From positions 62,001-126,000 of the forward strand of contig CAVQOB010000008.1 in assembly GCA_963714325.1 (NCBI GenBank): a stretch of 64,000 bases of DNA, given 5' to 3'. The stretch comes from CAVQOB01 sp963714325. Lineage in GTDB: Bacteria; Pseudomonadota; Alphaproteobacteria; Rhizobiales; Hyphomicrobiaceae. The notes under the pieces were generated by a model that worked only from the letters and a program-made list of their open reading frames with translations, searched no databases and was not told the origin of the DNA. Positions 44,113-53,376 of the stretch are shown piece after piece; the stretch's first letter is position 1; every line of letters starts with the position of its first letter. A program made the translations under genes and the position numbers.

Positions 44113-44610
44113 GCAAAAAAAGAACATCTAATATCGCTGAGCGTTGAAGATACCGAGGAAACGGCTGGCATCTAACGCCGCATTTCACCAAAGCCTGACC
44201 GTGCCTGAGCCCGCCGAGACGCCAGCAACCCTCACAAGGTCGCAGATCGAACAGCCGTCCTGAAACCCCGGTCAGGCCAACCAAAGTGAATCGCACCAGC
44301 GGGCGTTTAAGGTCATTTACAACGATTAACCAAGCGCTTGGCTCGGGGGGTGCCGAATGCACCGGGCTCACCCGCCAGCGGCCTCTTCCAGCCTCAGGAA
44401 TCGCTATCCTAGATTGTGGCAACGGGCACACTTACAACCCTGACAGATGCGCTTGCAACACCGCCGAAGCACTCAATCAGCGCCCGCACTCCTGCCCCCC
44501 GCCCAAGCCACGAAAAGCCCCGGCCACCCACCTCCAATCCGTGCAATCACGATTGACGCCCAAGCCAACTGGTCTAGCCTGTTCCGCCACACTCCAGAGG
44601 AAGCCGCCAC
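44113..44610. other. Intergenic region upstream of the molybdopterin oxidoreductase
   Basis: About 500 bases without a convincing gene on either strand. TTTACAACGATTAACC near 44318 partly resembles a CtrA site. The last 40 bases hold the ribosome-binding region AGAGGAAG of the next gene. Confidence 0.4.
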
Positions 44611-46692
44611 ATGGATGCCAAGCTGCCCGTCGGCCACTCGGTCTGCCCGCACGACTGCCCATCGACCTGCGCCCTCGAGGTCGAGTTGCCCGGCAACAAC
44701 CGCATCGGCCGAGTCCATGGCGCCAAATCCAACACCTACACCGACGGCGTCATCTGCGGCAAAGTCGCCCGCTACGCCGAACGCATTCATCACCCCGACC
44801 GCCTGCTACACCCGCTCCGCCGCATCGGCGCAAAGGGCTCCAAACGCTTCGAGCGCATTTCTTGGGATGACGCACTCGACATCACGGCCGAAGCGCTCCT
44901 CAAGGCGGAGAAAAAACACGGGCCCGAAGCCGTCTGGCCCTATTACTACGCTGGCACCATGGGCCTCGTCATGCGCGACGGTATCAATCGCTTACGCCAC
45001 GCCAAACGCTATTCCCACCAGTACTCGACCATTTGCACCACCCTCGCTTGGACCGGCTATACAGCAGGCACAGGCCTGCTCGCTGGCGTCGATCCCCGCG
45101 AAATGGCCAAATCCGACCTCGTCGTCATCTGGGGCACAAATCCGGTCAACACCCAGGTCAACGTCATGGCCCACGCGGTCAAATCCCGCAAGGAGCGGGG
45201 AGGAAAAATCGTCGCCATCGATATCTATCAGAACGGCACCATGAAGCAGGCCGATCTCGCCCTCTGCCTGCGCCCCGGCACCGACGGCGCACTCGCCTGT
45301 GCCATCATGCACGTCCTTTTCCGCGATCGTTATGCCAACTGGCCCTATCTTGAGAAGTTCACCGATTGCCCACGCGAGCTGGAGGCGCATGTCAAATCCC
45401 GCACGCCCGAATGGGCAAGCGCCATCACCGGCCTGCCCGTCGCCGAAATTGAAACCTTTGCCCGCATGATCGGCACGACGCCGCGCACCTATTTCCGTCT
45501 GGGTTATGGCTTTGCCCGCTCGCGCAACGGTGCCCACAACATGCACGCCGCACTCTGCATCCCAGCCATAACCGGAGCTTGGGCTCATGAAGGCGGCGGC
45601 GCCTTCCACAACAACGGCGCGATCTTTCATTGGAATAAGACCATGATCGAAGGTCTTGACGTCGCCGACCCATCGATCCGCACCTTCGATCAATCCCGCA
45701 TCGGCGACGTCCTCACCGGTAACCCGAAAGATATCGGCAAAGGCCCGCCCGTCACCGCACTGCTCATCCAGAACATGAACCCGGTCCAGGTCGCGCCCGA
45801 ACAGCGCAAGGTCAAAGCCGGCTTTGCCCGCGACGATCTCTTCGTCTGCACCCACGAGCAGTTCCTGACGCCAACCGCCGAATTGTCCGATATTATTCTC
45901 CCTGCCACCATGTTCCTCGAACACGACGACGTCTATCAAGGCGGCGGCCACCAGCACATCCTACTTGGTCCCAAACTCATCAATCCGCCCGGCGAATGCT
46001 GGTCGAACCATGACGTCGTCGCAGCCCTCGCCAAGCGCGTTGGCGCCAGCCATCCAGGCTTTGCAATGACCCCATGTCAATTGATCGACTGGACGCTCCG
46101 TCAATCGGGCTGGGGCACCCTCGAACAGCTCGAATCCGCGAAATGGATCGACTGTCAACCGGACTTCGAAACGGCGCACTATATCAAGGGGTTCGCCTAC
46201 CCAGACGGCAAGTTTCGATTCAAACCTGACTGGCCCAATGCCCCCGCCAGCCGCAAATACGATGTTGGCCTCGGTCAATCGATGCCACGCTTACCGGACC
46301 ATTGGGACGTCATTGAAAAAGCCGATGAACGCCACCCTTTCCGCCTCGCCACCAGTCCATCCCGCGACTATTTAAACTCCTCCTTCAACGAGACGCCCAG
46401 CAGTCAAAAGAAGGCCGGCAAGCCGCGCGCCAAACTCCACCCCGATGACCTCAAATGCCTCGGTCTGACAGACGGAGCAAAAATCCGCATGGGCAATGAG
46501 CGCGGCGAAATCCGTCTACACGCCGAAAGCTTCCCCGGCGTCCGTCGCGGCGTCGTCATCGTCGAAAGCATCGCCCCCAACGCCGACTTCGAAAACGGCG
46601 AAGGCATCAATACGTTGACCTCGGCGGATCAGGGAGCCCCTTATGGCGGCGCGCCATTCCACGACAATCATGTCTGGATTAAACCAGTTTAA
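44611..46692 (+). CDS. Molybdopterin-dependent oxidoreductase with one 4Fe-4S cluster
   Basis: The 693-residue protein is a catalytic subunit of the DMSO reductase superfamily. Residues 12-20 (CPHDCPSTC) plus Cys49 in GVICGKVARY form the 4Fe-4S site. The cofactor-binding parts include YYYAGTMGLV, LVVIWGTNPVNTQ, VAIDIYQNGT, LIQNMNPVQV and IILPATMFLEHDD, and the C-terminal beta-barrel domain includes HPFRLATSPSRDYLNSSF. It has no Tat signal and so is probably cytoplasmic. Substrate (formate, sulfoxide or other) cannot be told. The ATG has AGAGGAAG upstream. A RidA gene follows 28 bp downstream. Confidence 0.9.
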   Translation: MDAKLPVGHSVCPHDCPSTCALEVELPGNNRIGRVHGAKSNTYTDGVICGKVARYAERIHHPDRLLHPLRRIGAKGSKRFERISWDDALDITAEALLKAEKKHGPEAVWPYYYAGTMGLVMRDGINRLRHAKRYSHQYSTICTTLAWTGYTAGTGLLAGVDPREMAKSDLVVIWGTNPVNTQVNVMAHAVKSRKERGGKIVAIDIYQNGTMKQADLALCLRPGTDGALACAIMHVLFRDRYANWPYLEKFTDCPRELEAHVKSRTPEWASAITGLPVAEIETFARMIGTTPRTYFRLGYGFARSRNGAHNMHAALCIPAITGAWAHEGGGAFHNNGAIFHWNKTMIEGLDVADPSIRTFDQSRIGDVLTGNPKDIGKGPPVTALLIQNMNPVQVAPEQRKVKAGFARDDLFVCTHEQFLTPTAELSDIILPATMFLEHDDVYQGGGHQHILLGPKLINPPGECWSNHDVVAALAKRVGASHPGFAMTPCQLIDWTLRQSGWGTLEQLESAKWIDCQPDFETAHYIKGFAYPDGKFRFKPDWPNAPASRKYDVGLGQSMPRLPDHWDVIEKADERHPFRLATSPSRDYLNSSFNETPSSQKKAGKPRAKLHPDDLKCLGLTDGAKIRMGNERGEIRLHAESFPGVRRGVVIVESIAPNADFENGEGINTLTSADQGAPYGGAPFHDNHVWIKPV

Positions 46693-46720
46693 AACGAGCA
46701 ACCACTTCGGAGCTGCACCG

Positions 46721-47131
46721 ATGTCCCGCGTCACCTACGTCAACCCCCCCAGCGCTCCCAAGGTCCAAGGGCTCTATAGCCACGTTGCCATCGCTGAGCC
46801 AGGCCGCACCGCCTACATCGCCGGCCAAGTCGCCGTCGACAATACTGGCAACGTCATCGGCATCGGCAATGTCGCGATGCAAGCCGAGCAAATCTTTGCC
46901 AACCTCGAAGCCATCCTGACCGATCTGGACAGCGGTTTTAGCGACGTCCTTGAGTTCACCACCTATCTCGCAGGCAAAACCGCACTCGCCCCCTGGCTCA
47001 AGGCCCGCACCGACATCTACACCCGCATCTTTCCGAGCAAACTCTATCCCCCAAATACCCTGCTCATCATCGATGGCCTTGTGAAACCGGAATTCCTGGT
47101 CGAAATCTCAGCGATCGTGCGCCTGCCATGA
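46721..47131 (+). CDS. RidA-family reactive-intermediate deaminase
   Basis: The 136-residue protein is a YjgF/YER057c/UK114 member. It has the N-terminal YSHVAIAEPGRTAYIAGQVAVD, a NLEAILTDLDSGFSDVLEFTTYL helix-strand unit, and FPSKLYPPNTLLIIDGLVKPEFLVEISAIV at the end. RidA proteins hydrolyse reactive enamine/imine intermediates. The usual substrate-binding arginine of the R-x-x-V motif is replaced in this copy (Y-P-P-N-T-L-L), so it may belong to a non-archetypal subgroup. Start is ATG at 46721 with GGAGC upstream. The ankyrin gene overlaps its stop by 4 bp. Confidence 0.9.
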   Translation: MSRVTYVNPPSAPKVQGLYSHVAIAEPGRTAYIAGQVAVDNTGNVIGIGNVAMQAEQIFANLEAILTDLDSGFSDVLEFTTYLAGKTALAPWLKARTDIYTRIFPSKLYPPNTLLIIDGLVKPEFLVEISAIVRLP

Positions 47132-47823
47132 AACACTCCATTGCAAATTTTTGCTTCACCGTTGCGCTATTGCTGATTCAGCCTCCACCAACGCACGCCC
47201 AAACCCCACCTAGCGCATCGGAAATCGCCCAATACACCGGCCTCCACGCCGCTGCTCAGAAAGGCGGTATCGCCGAAATCAATCGCCTCCTCCTCACCGG
47301 CGCCGATCCCAACGCCCGCGATAGTCATGGCCGCACACCACTGCACGTCACCGCCCACCGTGGCGATCAGGCAGCGGCCAGCGCACTCGTCGCCGGCAAA
47401 GCCAACCCCAACCTGCTCGACAGTCGCGTCTACGACATCATCACCATCGCCGCCGTTCGAGATGATGCGGAGTTCGTCGCCCACGCCATCAAACTTGGCG
47501 GGAACCCGAAAGCCATCACCAGTGTCTATGTCGGCACCGCTCTGATTGCCGCCGCCCACTTAGGCCACCACCGAGTCGTCGACGTCTTGATCAAGGCTGG
47601 CGCGCCGCTCGATCACGTCAACAATCTTGCCTGGACCGCCCTCATCGAAGCAATCGTCCTAGGCGACGGCAATCGCCGTCAGACCGAGTGCGTGCGCCTG
47701 TTGCTCGCCGCCAAAGCTGACCCCAACATCCCCGATCGCGATGGCCAAAGGCCGCTGAAACTCGCCAAGGCACGCGGCTATTCCGAAATGGTCAAGCTCA
47801 TCGAATCCGCCGGCGGAAAATAA
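47128..47823 (+). CDS. Secreted ankyrin-repeat protein
   Basis: The 231-residue protein has a signal peptide (about 1-24, ending HAQ) and six or so ankyrin repeats from residue 35 to the end. Examples are TGLHAAAQKGGIAEINRLLL, RTPLHVTAHRGDQAAASALV and TALIEAIVLGDG. A periplasmic protein-interaction module is inferred. Its ATG overlaps the RidA stop (ATGA), so it is translationally coupled to the RidA and oxidoreductase genes. Confidence 0.88.
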   Translation: MKHSIANFCFTVALLLIQPPPTHAQTPPSASEIAQYTGLHAAAQKGGIAEINRLLLTGADPNARDSHGRTPLHVTAHRGDQAAASALVAGKANPNLLDSRVYDIITIAAVRDDAEFVAHAIKLGGNPKAITSVYVGTALIAAAHLGHHRVVDVLIKAGAPLDHVNNLAWTALIEAIVLGDGNRRQTECVRLLLAAKADPNIPDRDGQRPLKLAKARGYSEMVKLIESAGGK

Positions 47824-47881
47824 TGCGCCGGTTATGGGTGGGCAACTGAAGGCGCAAGAAAAATGCGGCGGGTGCCCGCTT

Positions 47882-47924
47882 GTGCGCCCCAAAAAGTGTA
47901 TGGCGGTTTTTGGATAAGGCGCAC
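47882..47924. repeat. Palindromic intergenic repeat (GTGCGCC...GGCGCAC)
   Basis: GTGCGCCCCAAAAAGTG pairs with TTTTTGGATAAGGCGCAC. The same architecture as the tandem pair at 13719-13822, with different arms, located between the ankyrin and prfB 3' ends. Confidence 0.8.
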
Positions 47925-47970
47925 GAGCCAGCAAACAAGTCAGTACCAGAAGTACGAGCAAAATATACCG

Positions 47971-49102
47971 CTACTCGATGTCCTCGACTTTCACGCCCGC
48001 GCCACCCTTCATGCGGCTCGCCAACGTCGCCTCGATAAAGTCGTCGATCTGGCCATCCAAGACCGCCGCAGGATTCCCGCTCTGGTGCCCGGTGCGCAGA
48101 TCCTTGACCAACTGATAGGGCTGCAGCACATACGACCGGATCTGATGCCCCCAACCGATCTCGGTCTTTGCAGCCTGTTCTGCGTTGGCGATATCTTCCC
48201 GCTTCTTGAGCTCCCGCTCATAGAGGCGCGCCTTCAGCCGCTTCATCGCCGTATCGCGATTTTGATGCTGCGATCGCTGCTCTTGGCTGAACACCACGAT
48301 GCCCGTCGGCTTGTGCACGATCCGCACCGCTGACTCCGTCCGGTTGACCGACTGCCCGCCCGCGCCCTGCGAACGCGTAAACGTCACATCGATATCGGCG
48401 GGATTGATCTCGACCTCGATTGAGTCGTCCACCACCGGATACACCGTGACACTTGAAAATGACGTGTGCCGCCGCGCATTCGAGTCGTAGGGTGAAATCC
48501 GCACCAGCCGGTGCACGCCGCCTTCTGTCTTCAACCAGCCGTAGGCATTCTCGCCCTTGATTTCGAGTGTCGCACTCTTGATGCCGGCTTCGTCGCCGGG
48601 GCTCAGATCCGTCAGTGTCACCTTGAATCCGCGTCGCTCCCCCCAACGCGAATACATCCGCGATAGCATTTGCGCCCAGTCTTGGCTTTCGGTGCCCCCG
48701 GCCCCCGCATGCACCTCAAGATAGGTGTCATTGCCATCCGCCTCGCCGGACAGCAGCGCCGCAACCTCGCGCGACCGCGCTTCCGCAGCAAGCTTCACCA
48801 GCGCCGCCTCTCCTTCCGCGATCGTGCTTGCATCCCCCTCCGCCTCGCCGAGTTCGACCAACGTCAGCGCATCGTCAAACGCCCCTTCGAACTCCCGAAA
48901 CGCCTTCAGTGATCGCTCGACAACCTGCCGCGCTTTCATCACCTGTTGTGCGACTTTCGGATTATTCCACAGCGCCGGATCTTCCGCTTGCGCATTCAAC
49001 GCGCCAAGTTTTTGCTCCGCGCCTGCAGGGTCAAAGATGCCTCCGCAACAATGCCAGCGATTCCTTAATATCGTCCGCGTGCTTTTGAATCTCGGCGCGC
49101 AT
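47971..49102 (-). CDS. prfB: Peptide chain release factor 2, expressed by +1 programmed frameshift
   Basis: The gene is in two frames. The first frame starts with ATG at 49102 (MRAEIQKHADDIKESLALLR) and stops at the in-frame TGA at 49033-49031. After a +1 shift it continues as GAC at 49032 through to 47971, for about 376 residues in total. The GGQ catalytic motif is in SQGAGGQSVNRTESAV. The codon-recognition tripeptide reads SPY in VRISPYDSNARR instead of SPF, as in other alphaproteobacterial RF2 proteins as far as I recall. RF2 reads UAA and UGA, so the in-frame UGA provides autoregulation. An annotation beginning at the TTG at 48999 would lose 34 residues. Confidence 0.95.
49030..49044 (-). 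promoter_or_regulatory. prfB programmed +1 frameshift signal
   Basis: GGAGGCATCTTTGAC on the minus strand holds an internal Shine-Dalgarno-like GGAGG three bases before CTT-TGA-C, the slippery codon, stop and context base used in E. coli prfB (AGGGGGTATCTTTGAC). Confidence 0.95.
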
Positions 49103-49194
49103 CGGCAGCCTCCTCAAGTGTCGGGTCGGCACCATGTCGATCGACCAGCGCGCAACGCGCGCCACGACCCAGGACGACTGGCCCAATTGAACTA

Positions 49195-49334
49195 ATACCA
49201 AACGCATGAAGTACTGACGCAGTGCGTTTGGTATACGCGCGGATGCGAAGTGGGCATCCGAAGCGCGCAAATAAGTGGTTATACCGGCCGGACTCCCGTC
49301 AACGCCTATGTCAGAATGAAGTCCGGACGGTATA
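49195..49334. repeat. 140-bp element of three adjacent inverted repeats
   Basis: ATACCAAACGCA (49195-49206) pairs perfectly with TGCGTTTGGTAT (49223-49234). GGATGC pairs with GCATCC at 49241-49259, flanked by GCGC arms. TATACCGGCCGGACT (49280-49294) pairs with AGTCCGGACGGTATA (49320-49334) with one mismatch. It fills most of the gap between prfB and the next gene. The remaining 49335-49538 holds only the ribosome-binding site of the next gene. Confidence 0.8.
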
Positions 49335-49538
49335 AGTCGCCCGCTATAGCCGCCTTCATGCCGCCTGTAAACGCGCGTTAGCATGCCCTAACCCGCCACC
49401 CAGTTTATTATCGAGCGGCACGTTATCCAGAGCTTTCTCCAGTTGCTCGGCCGCGAGCCAATCTCAAAGTGCTAAATTCCAACAAAGTGATTCGCCGCGC
49501 CGACCCCCTTTGGCGCGGCCGGTTGGAGGGCATGCACC

Positions 49539-50438
49539 ATGGCCGATGGCAGCCAAACGAAAAATCTTGAACGCCAAGCCCGCGCGGCAGCAGCCGATGC
49601 AGCCAGCGACACCAAGGCGGAAGTGCTGCAAAAATCAGCACTCCCGAAAAAGCATCCGAACGCCGCACGCAACGTCAAGGCCGACCAAGCCTGGCACGAA
49701 TTCAAGGTCGACGTCTGGATCACCAATCTCAACTCGATTGAGTTTGGCTTCTACAAGCGCGATCGCAACAAATCGAAATCGCGTCAGTTCTCCTCCGACA
49801 TGGATATTTTCGCCGAGGTCACCGAAAACGGCGAACGCACGGGGCTGCTTGGCTACCGAGAGGACCTCTGGAAAAAAAACACCGGCATGGACAAGCGCCT
49901 GGTTTTTAAGCTCTTCAATGAAGGGTTGAATTGGCGCGCTACCATGGATCTGATGATTGGACGCTCGCTGCAGCTGACCTTTGGTGCCCGTGGCCTACCG
50001 GTGATCGTCTTTTCCGCCAACGTCAACGACCACGACTTCATGGTCTACGTCGAACGCTCGGCCCACAAATGGCCGTTCATGCCGGAGAATTTCTCATTCT
50101 TCATCATCGAGGACGGCAAACCGCAATTCTTTCGCCTCCGCCGCGCCTTCATCGATTTCGGCGGCGACTACACCCTTTACAATGAAAAGAACCAAGCCAT
50201 CGGTAGCCTCGATGGCCGCTTTTTTTCATTCGGCAAATGGAAAGGTCGCGTCCGCACCGAACACGCCGACCAACGTCTTATGATGGTGCTTCAGATGTTC
50301 TGCGGCATGCTCGCCTTCAACCGCGGGTGCCGCAAACACATGAAGGCTCTCGCCCGTGATGTCGCCAGCGGCCGCATTGAAGCCAAGATCGAAAAACAGG
50401 AAGCAGACCTCTACATGAATCCCCGCCGCGTCCGCTGA
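49539..50438 (+). CDS. Conserved cytoplasmic protein of unknown function
   Basis: The 299-residue protein has no signal peptide or membrane helix. An Ala/Lys-rich N-terminus precedes a beta-rich domain with many aromatic residues (about 50-245: WITNLNSIEFGFYKRDRN, WPFMPENFSFFIIEDGKP, GDYTLYNEKNQAIGSLDGRF). The last piece is faintly like a Tubby/LURP-one C-terminal strand pattern, which I consider weak. A basic C-terminal helix follows. GGAGGG lies 8 bases before the ATG at 49539. It precedes the first amtB on the same strand, but a promoter lies between them. Confidence 0.75.
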   Translation: MADGSQTKNLERQARAAAADAASDTKAEVLQKSALPKKHPNAARNVKADQAWHEFKVDVWITNLNSIEFGFYKRDRNKSKSRQFSSDMDIFAEVTENGERTGLLGYREDLWKKNTGMDKRLVFKLFNEGLNWRATMDLMIGRSLQLTFGARGLPVIVFSANVNDHDFMVYVERSAHKWPFMPENFSFFIIEDGKPQFFRLRRAFIDFGGDYTLYNEKNQAIGSLDGRFFSFGKWKGRVRTEHADQRLMMVLQMFCGMLAFNRGCRKHMKALARDVASGRIEAKIEKQEADLYMNPRRVR

Positions 50439-50584
50439 TCGCGAAGTCAATCGCCACCATTGCATAGTGGAAAGGCAGCCGCTCCTGGGGTTTTGCTATA
50501 TTATTAGGCAGCAACGTCCGGTGCATTGACGCAGACAACCGCTAGCGTGCTGATAATGCTGCGTTTAATTTCTCACCAGTCATT

Positions 50585-50600
50585 TGGCACAATTCTTGAT
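50585..50600 (+). promoter_or_regulatory. Sigma-54-like promoter of the first ammonium transporter
   Basis: TGGCACAATTCTTGAT fits the -24/-12 pattern TGGCAC-N5-TTGCA except for GA in place of GC at -12. It lies 82 bases before the start codon of the transporter at 50682. Confidence 0.55.
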
Positions 50601-50681
50601 CATATGCCCGGAAGAACGGCGGATTCATCACTTGCATGATCAATCTGCACAACAAGTCATCAACGCAACGGGGTTGGGCGC

Positions 50682-51932
50682 ATGCAAGACGTGCAGAAGG
50701 GCCTTGATGGCCTGCAGACCGGAACCGATGTCCTCTTTCTATTGATGGGAGCAATCCTCGTCTTCGCCATGCATGGTGGTTTTGCGTTCCTCGAGGTTGG
50801 TACCGTCCGCCACAAGAACCAAGTCAATGCTCTCTGCAAAATCCTCGTCGACTTCGCCATCTCCACCATTGCCTACTTCTTCGTCGGCTACTCCATAGCT
50901 TATGGCGTGTCCTTCTTCCTCAACGCCGAAGCCATCAATGGCGCTGCCAAGGGCTTTGACGGCCAAGGCTTGAGCCTCGTCAAATTCTTCTTCCTCTGCA
51001 CATTCGCTGCTGCCATCCCGGCGATCATCTCCGGCGGCATCGCCGAGCGCGTCAAATTCCTCCCCCAATGCATTGCCACCGCCCTGGTCGTTGGCCTCGC
51101 ATATCCGTTCTTCGAGGGCATCGTCTGGAACAAGAATTTTGGCCTTCAGGAGGGCCTCTTCAAAGCCAAATTCGGCGAAGAATTCCACGACTTTGCTGGC
51201 TCGATCGTCGTCCACGCCGTTGGTGGTTGGATCGGCTTCTCCGCCATTCGCCAGTTGGGCCCGCGCCTCGGCCGTTATGACGGCCAGAAATCGATCGCAA
51301 CCCCGCCCTCCTCGATCCCGTGGCTGGCGATGGGGTCGTGGCTGCTCTGCATTGGCTGGTTCGGCTTCAACGTCATGAGTGCACAATCCTTGAAGGCCAT
51401 CACCGGTCTTGTTGCCCTGAATTCACTGATGGCCATGTGCGGCGGCATCATCGCCGCCACCATCGCCGGCGACAACGACCCCGGTTTCGCCCACAACGGA
51501 GCCCTCGCCGGCCTCGTCGCGGTCTGCGCCGGTTCTGATGTCATGCACCCCATCGGCGCGCTGCTCGTCGGCGGTGTCGCCGGTGTCATCTTCGTCTACA
51601 TGTTCCAGCAAGCAACCAACGCCTGGAAACTCGATGACGTCTTGGGTGTCTGGCCACTCCACGGCCTCTGCGGTCTCTGGGGCGGCATCGCCTGCGGAAT
51701 CTTCGGCTTGAAGTCCTTCGGCGGCCTCGGCGGCGTCAGCTTCCTCTCGCAGCTGTTCGGCAGCGTCATCGGCGCGGGCTTCGGCCTCCTCGCCGGCGCC
51801 ATAATCTACTGGGTCGTCGATCAAGTCTTCGGACTGCGGCTGACGGCTGATGAGGAACGCGCAGGCGCCGACCTCGCCATCCACAAGATCACCGCCAACC
51901 CCGAAGCCGACATCCGCATGGGCCGGATGTAA
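50682..51932 (+). CDS. amtB: Ammonium transporter, AmtB-type without signal peptide
   Basis: The 416-residue protein has 11 membrane helices and conducts ammonium across the inner membrane. The pore twin histidines are in FAGSIVVHAVGGWIGF near 173 and VWPLHGLCGLWGG near 324. The HKNQVNALCKILVDFAISTIAYFFVGYSIAYG segment is typical. It lacks the cleavable N-terminus of the second copy at 60541 and has no PII gene next to it, so it belongs to a different subgroup. A sigma-54-like promoter lies upstream. A strong hairpin follows the stop. Confidence 0.95.
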   Translation: MQDVQKGLDGLQTGTDVLFLLMGAILVFAMHGGFAFLEVGTVRHKNQVNALCKILVDFAISTIAYFFVGYSIAYGVSFFLNAEAINGAAKGFDGQGLSLVKFFFLCTFAAAIPAIISGGIAERVKFLPQCIATALVVGLAYPFFEGIVWNKNFGLQEGLFKAKFGEEFHDFAGSIVVHAVGGWIGFSAIRQLGPRLGRYDGQKSIATPPSSIPWLAMGSWLLCIGWFGFNVMSAQSLKAITGLVALNSLMAMCGGIIAATIAGDNDPGFAHNGALAGLVAVCAGSDVMHPIGALLVGGVAGVIFVYMFQQATNAWKLDDVLGVWPLHGLCGLWGGIACGIFGLKSFGGLGGVSFLSQLFGSVIGAGFGLLAGAIIYWVVDQVFGLRLTADEERAGADLAIHKITANPEADIRMGRM

Positions 51933-51945
51933 GCCACGCGAACCT

Positions 51946-51993
51946 CCGCGCTGCCAGGAAATGAAGACATCAATCCCCCGCCTGGCAGCGCGG
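51946..51993 (+). terminator. Hairpin after the first ammonium transporter gene
   Basis: CCGCGCTGCCAGG and CCTGGCAGCGCGG pair perfectly over 13 bases with a 22-base loop. There is no T-run, so termination may be Rho-aided or the hairpin may protect the 3' end. Confidence 0.5.
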
Positions 51994-52097
51994 CCATCAA
52001 TACCCATCGGATCAGTGCGCATCTGCTCCGCCACCCCGCCCCTTCACAGCGCCGTCAGGCCGGCTATTGTCGCCGCTCCCATGCTGGAGCACACCCA

Positions 52098-53306
52098 ATG
52101 TCATCCGCGATCGAAGCAACGTCCCCTGAATCCGCCGGATTTTCGTCGGCCCGATTAAAAGTCATCGGCGATGCCATGAACCACGAAGTCGACGCCGGCC
52201 GCATCCCAGGCTGCGTCCTCGCCATTGCCCGCCACGGCAAGCTCGTCCATCACCAAGCCATCGGCTGGCGCGACGCCGCCGCTAAGGCCCTGATGCCGGC
52301 GGACGCAATTTTCTCCATCGCCTCTATGACCAAGCCGATGACATCGGCGGCCATCATGATGCTGCACGAGGAAGGCCGCCTACTCCTCGGCGATCCCGTC
52401 TCCACTTACCTGCCCGAACTCGCCAAGCTGCAAGTCGCCGAATCCCTGCACCCCACTGAACTCAAAACCCGCGCGCCGAGCCGCATTCCGACCATCCAGG
52501 ACCTCCTCCGTCATACCTCCGGCCTCACCTACCGCGAGCGCGGCAACTCCGCTGCCCACAAACGCCACCCGCCGCCAACCTTTGAAGCCGCCCTCAAGCT
52601 CTCAAAAGCTGAATTTCTCGCCCACCTCGCCGAAGCCCCACTCCTCTTCGACCCCGGCAGCTCCTGGGAATACGGCTCATCGACCGATGTCCTCGGACTG
52701 GTCGTCGAAGCAATCGAAGGCAAGCCGCTTGAGCAAGTCCTGAGAGAGAAAATCTGGTCCCCGCTCGGCATGAGCGACACCAGCTTTATCCTTGCGGAGA
52801 AAAATACACCCCGCTACGCCCGCGCCCTCGCCAAGGACCCGCTGACCGGCCAACACCAATCCGTCATTCACACAGGCCCCCACGCCTTCAAGTGGGGGCC
52901 AGGCGGTGCCGCAGCGCTCTCCACGGCGGCTGACTATCTGCGCTTCGCCGAAACCATCCGGCAAGGCGGCCGGCTCGGACCCACCCGATTGCTCGGCCGC
53001 AAGACCGTCGCCCTCATGACCGCCGATCACCTCGCCGTGGGCCTCGGCAATCGCATCGCTGACGCCATGGACCCTGCCGCCGCTGGCTACGGCTTCGGCC
53101 TCGGCTTTGCCGTCCGCCGCCAGGACGGCATCGCCGCCATGTCTGGCTCCTCGGGCGACGTCTATTGGTCCGGCGTCTACGGCACCTACTTCTGGATCGA
53201 TCCAAAAGAAGAGATGTCCGTCGTCTTCATGGCCGCCGCTCCCGGCCTGATCCGCATGCGCTATCGCCAGATGCTGCGTGGCCTCGTCTATCAGGCGCTC
53301 GCCTGA
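52098..53306 (+). CDS. Serine hydrolase of the beta-lactamase/EstB family
   Basis: The 402-residue protein is a class C beta-lactamase-like serine hydrolase. The nucleophile motif SMTK lies in IFSIASMTKPMTSAA (about 74-88), the Tyr motif is in WEYGSSTDVLGLV (about 190) and the third motif region is GSSGDVYWSGVYGTYFWID near 351-369. No signal peptide is seen, so it is probably a cytoplasmic esterase rather than a beta-lactamase. GGAG precedes the ATG at 52098. The aminotransferase gene follows on the same strand. Confidence 0.9.
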   Translation: MSSAIEATSPESAGFSSARLKVIGDAMNHEVDAGRIPGCVLAIARHGKLVHHQAIGWRDAAAKALMPADAIFSIASMTKPMTSAAIMMLHEEGRLLLGDPVSTYLPELAKLQVAESLHPTELKTRAPSRIPTIQDLLRHTSGLTYRERGNSAAHKRHPPPTFEAALKLSKAEFLAHLAEAPLLFDPGSSWEYGSSTDVLGLVVEAIEGKPLEQVLREKIWSPLGMSDTSFILAEKNTPRYARALAKDPLTGQHQSVIHTGPHAFKWGPGGAAALSTAADYLRFAETIRQGGRLGPTRLLGRKTVALMTADHLAVGLGNRIADAMDPAAAGYGFGLGFAVRRQDGIAAMSGSSGDVYWSGVYGTYFWIDPKEEMSVVFMAAAPGLIRMRYRQMLRGLVYQALA

Positions 53307-53376
53307 TACGAAGCAATGCGACGTGTTGCGTCGCTCGATACAACGAACCGCTAACGAAATGAACCAGGAACTCCGC

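Noticed and set aside
44318..44333. Possible CtrA site TTTACAACGATTAACC upstream of the molybdopterin oxidoreductase
   Set aside because: The spacing between half-sites is 6 rather than 7 and the first half has a mismatch.
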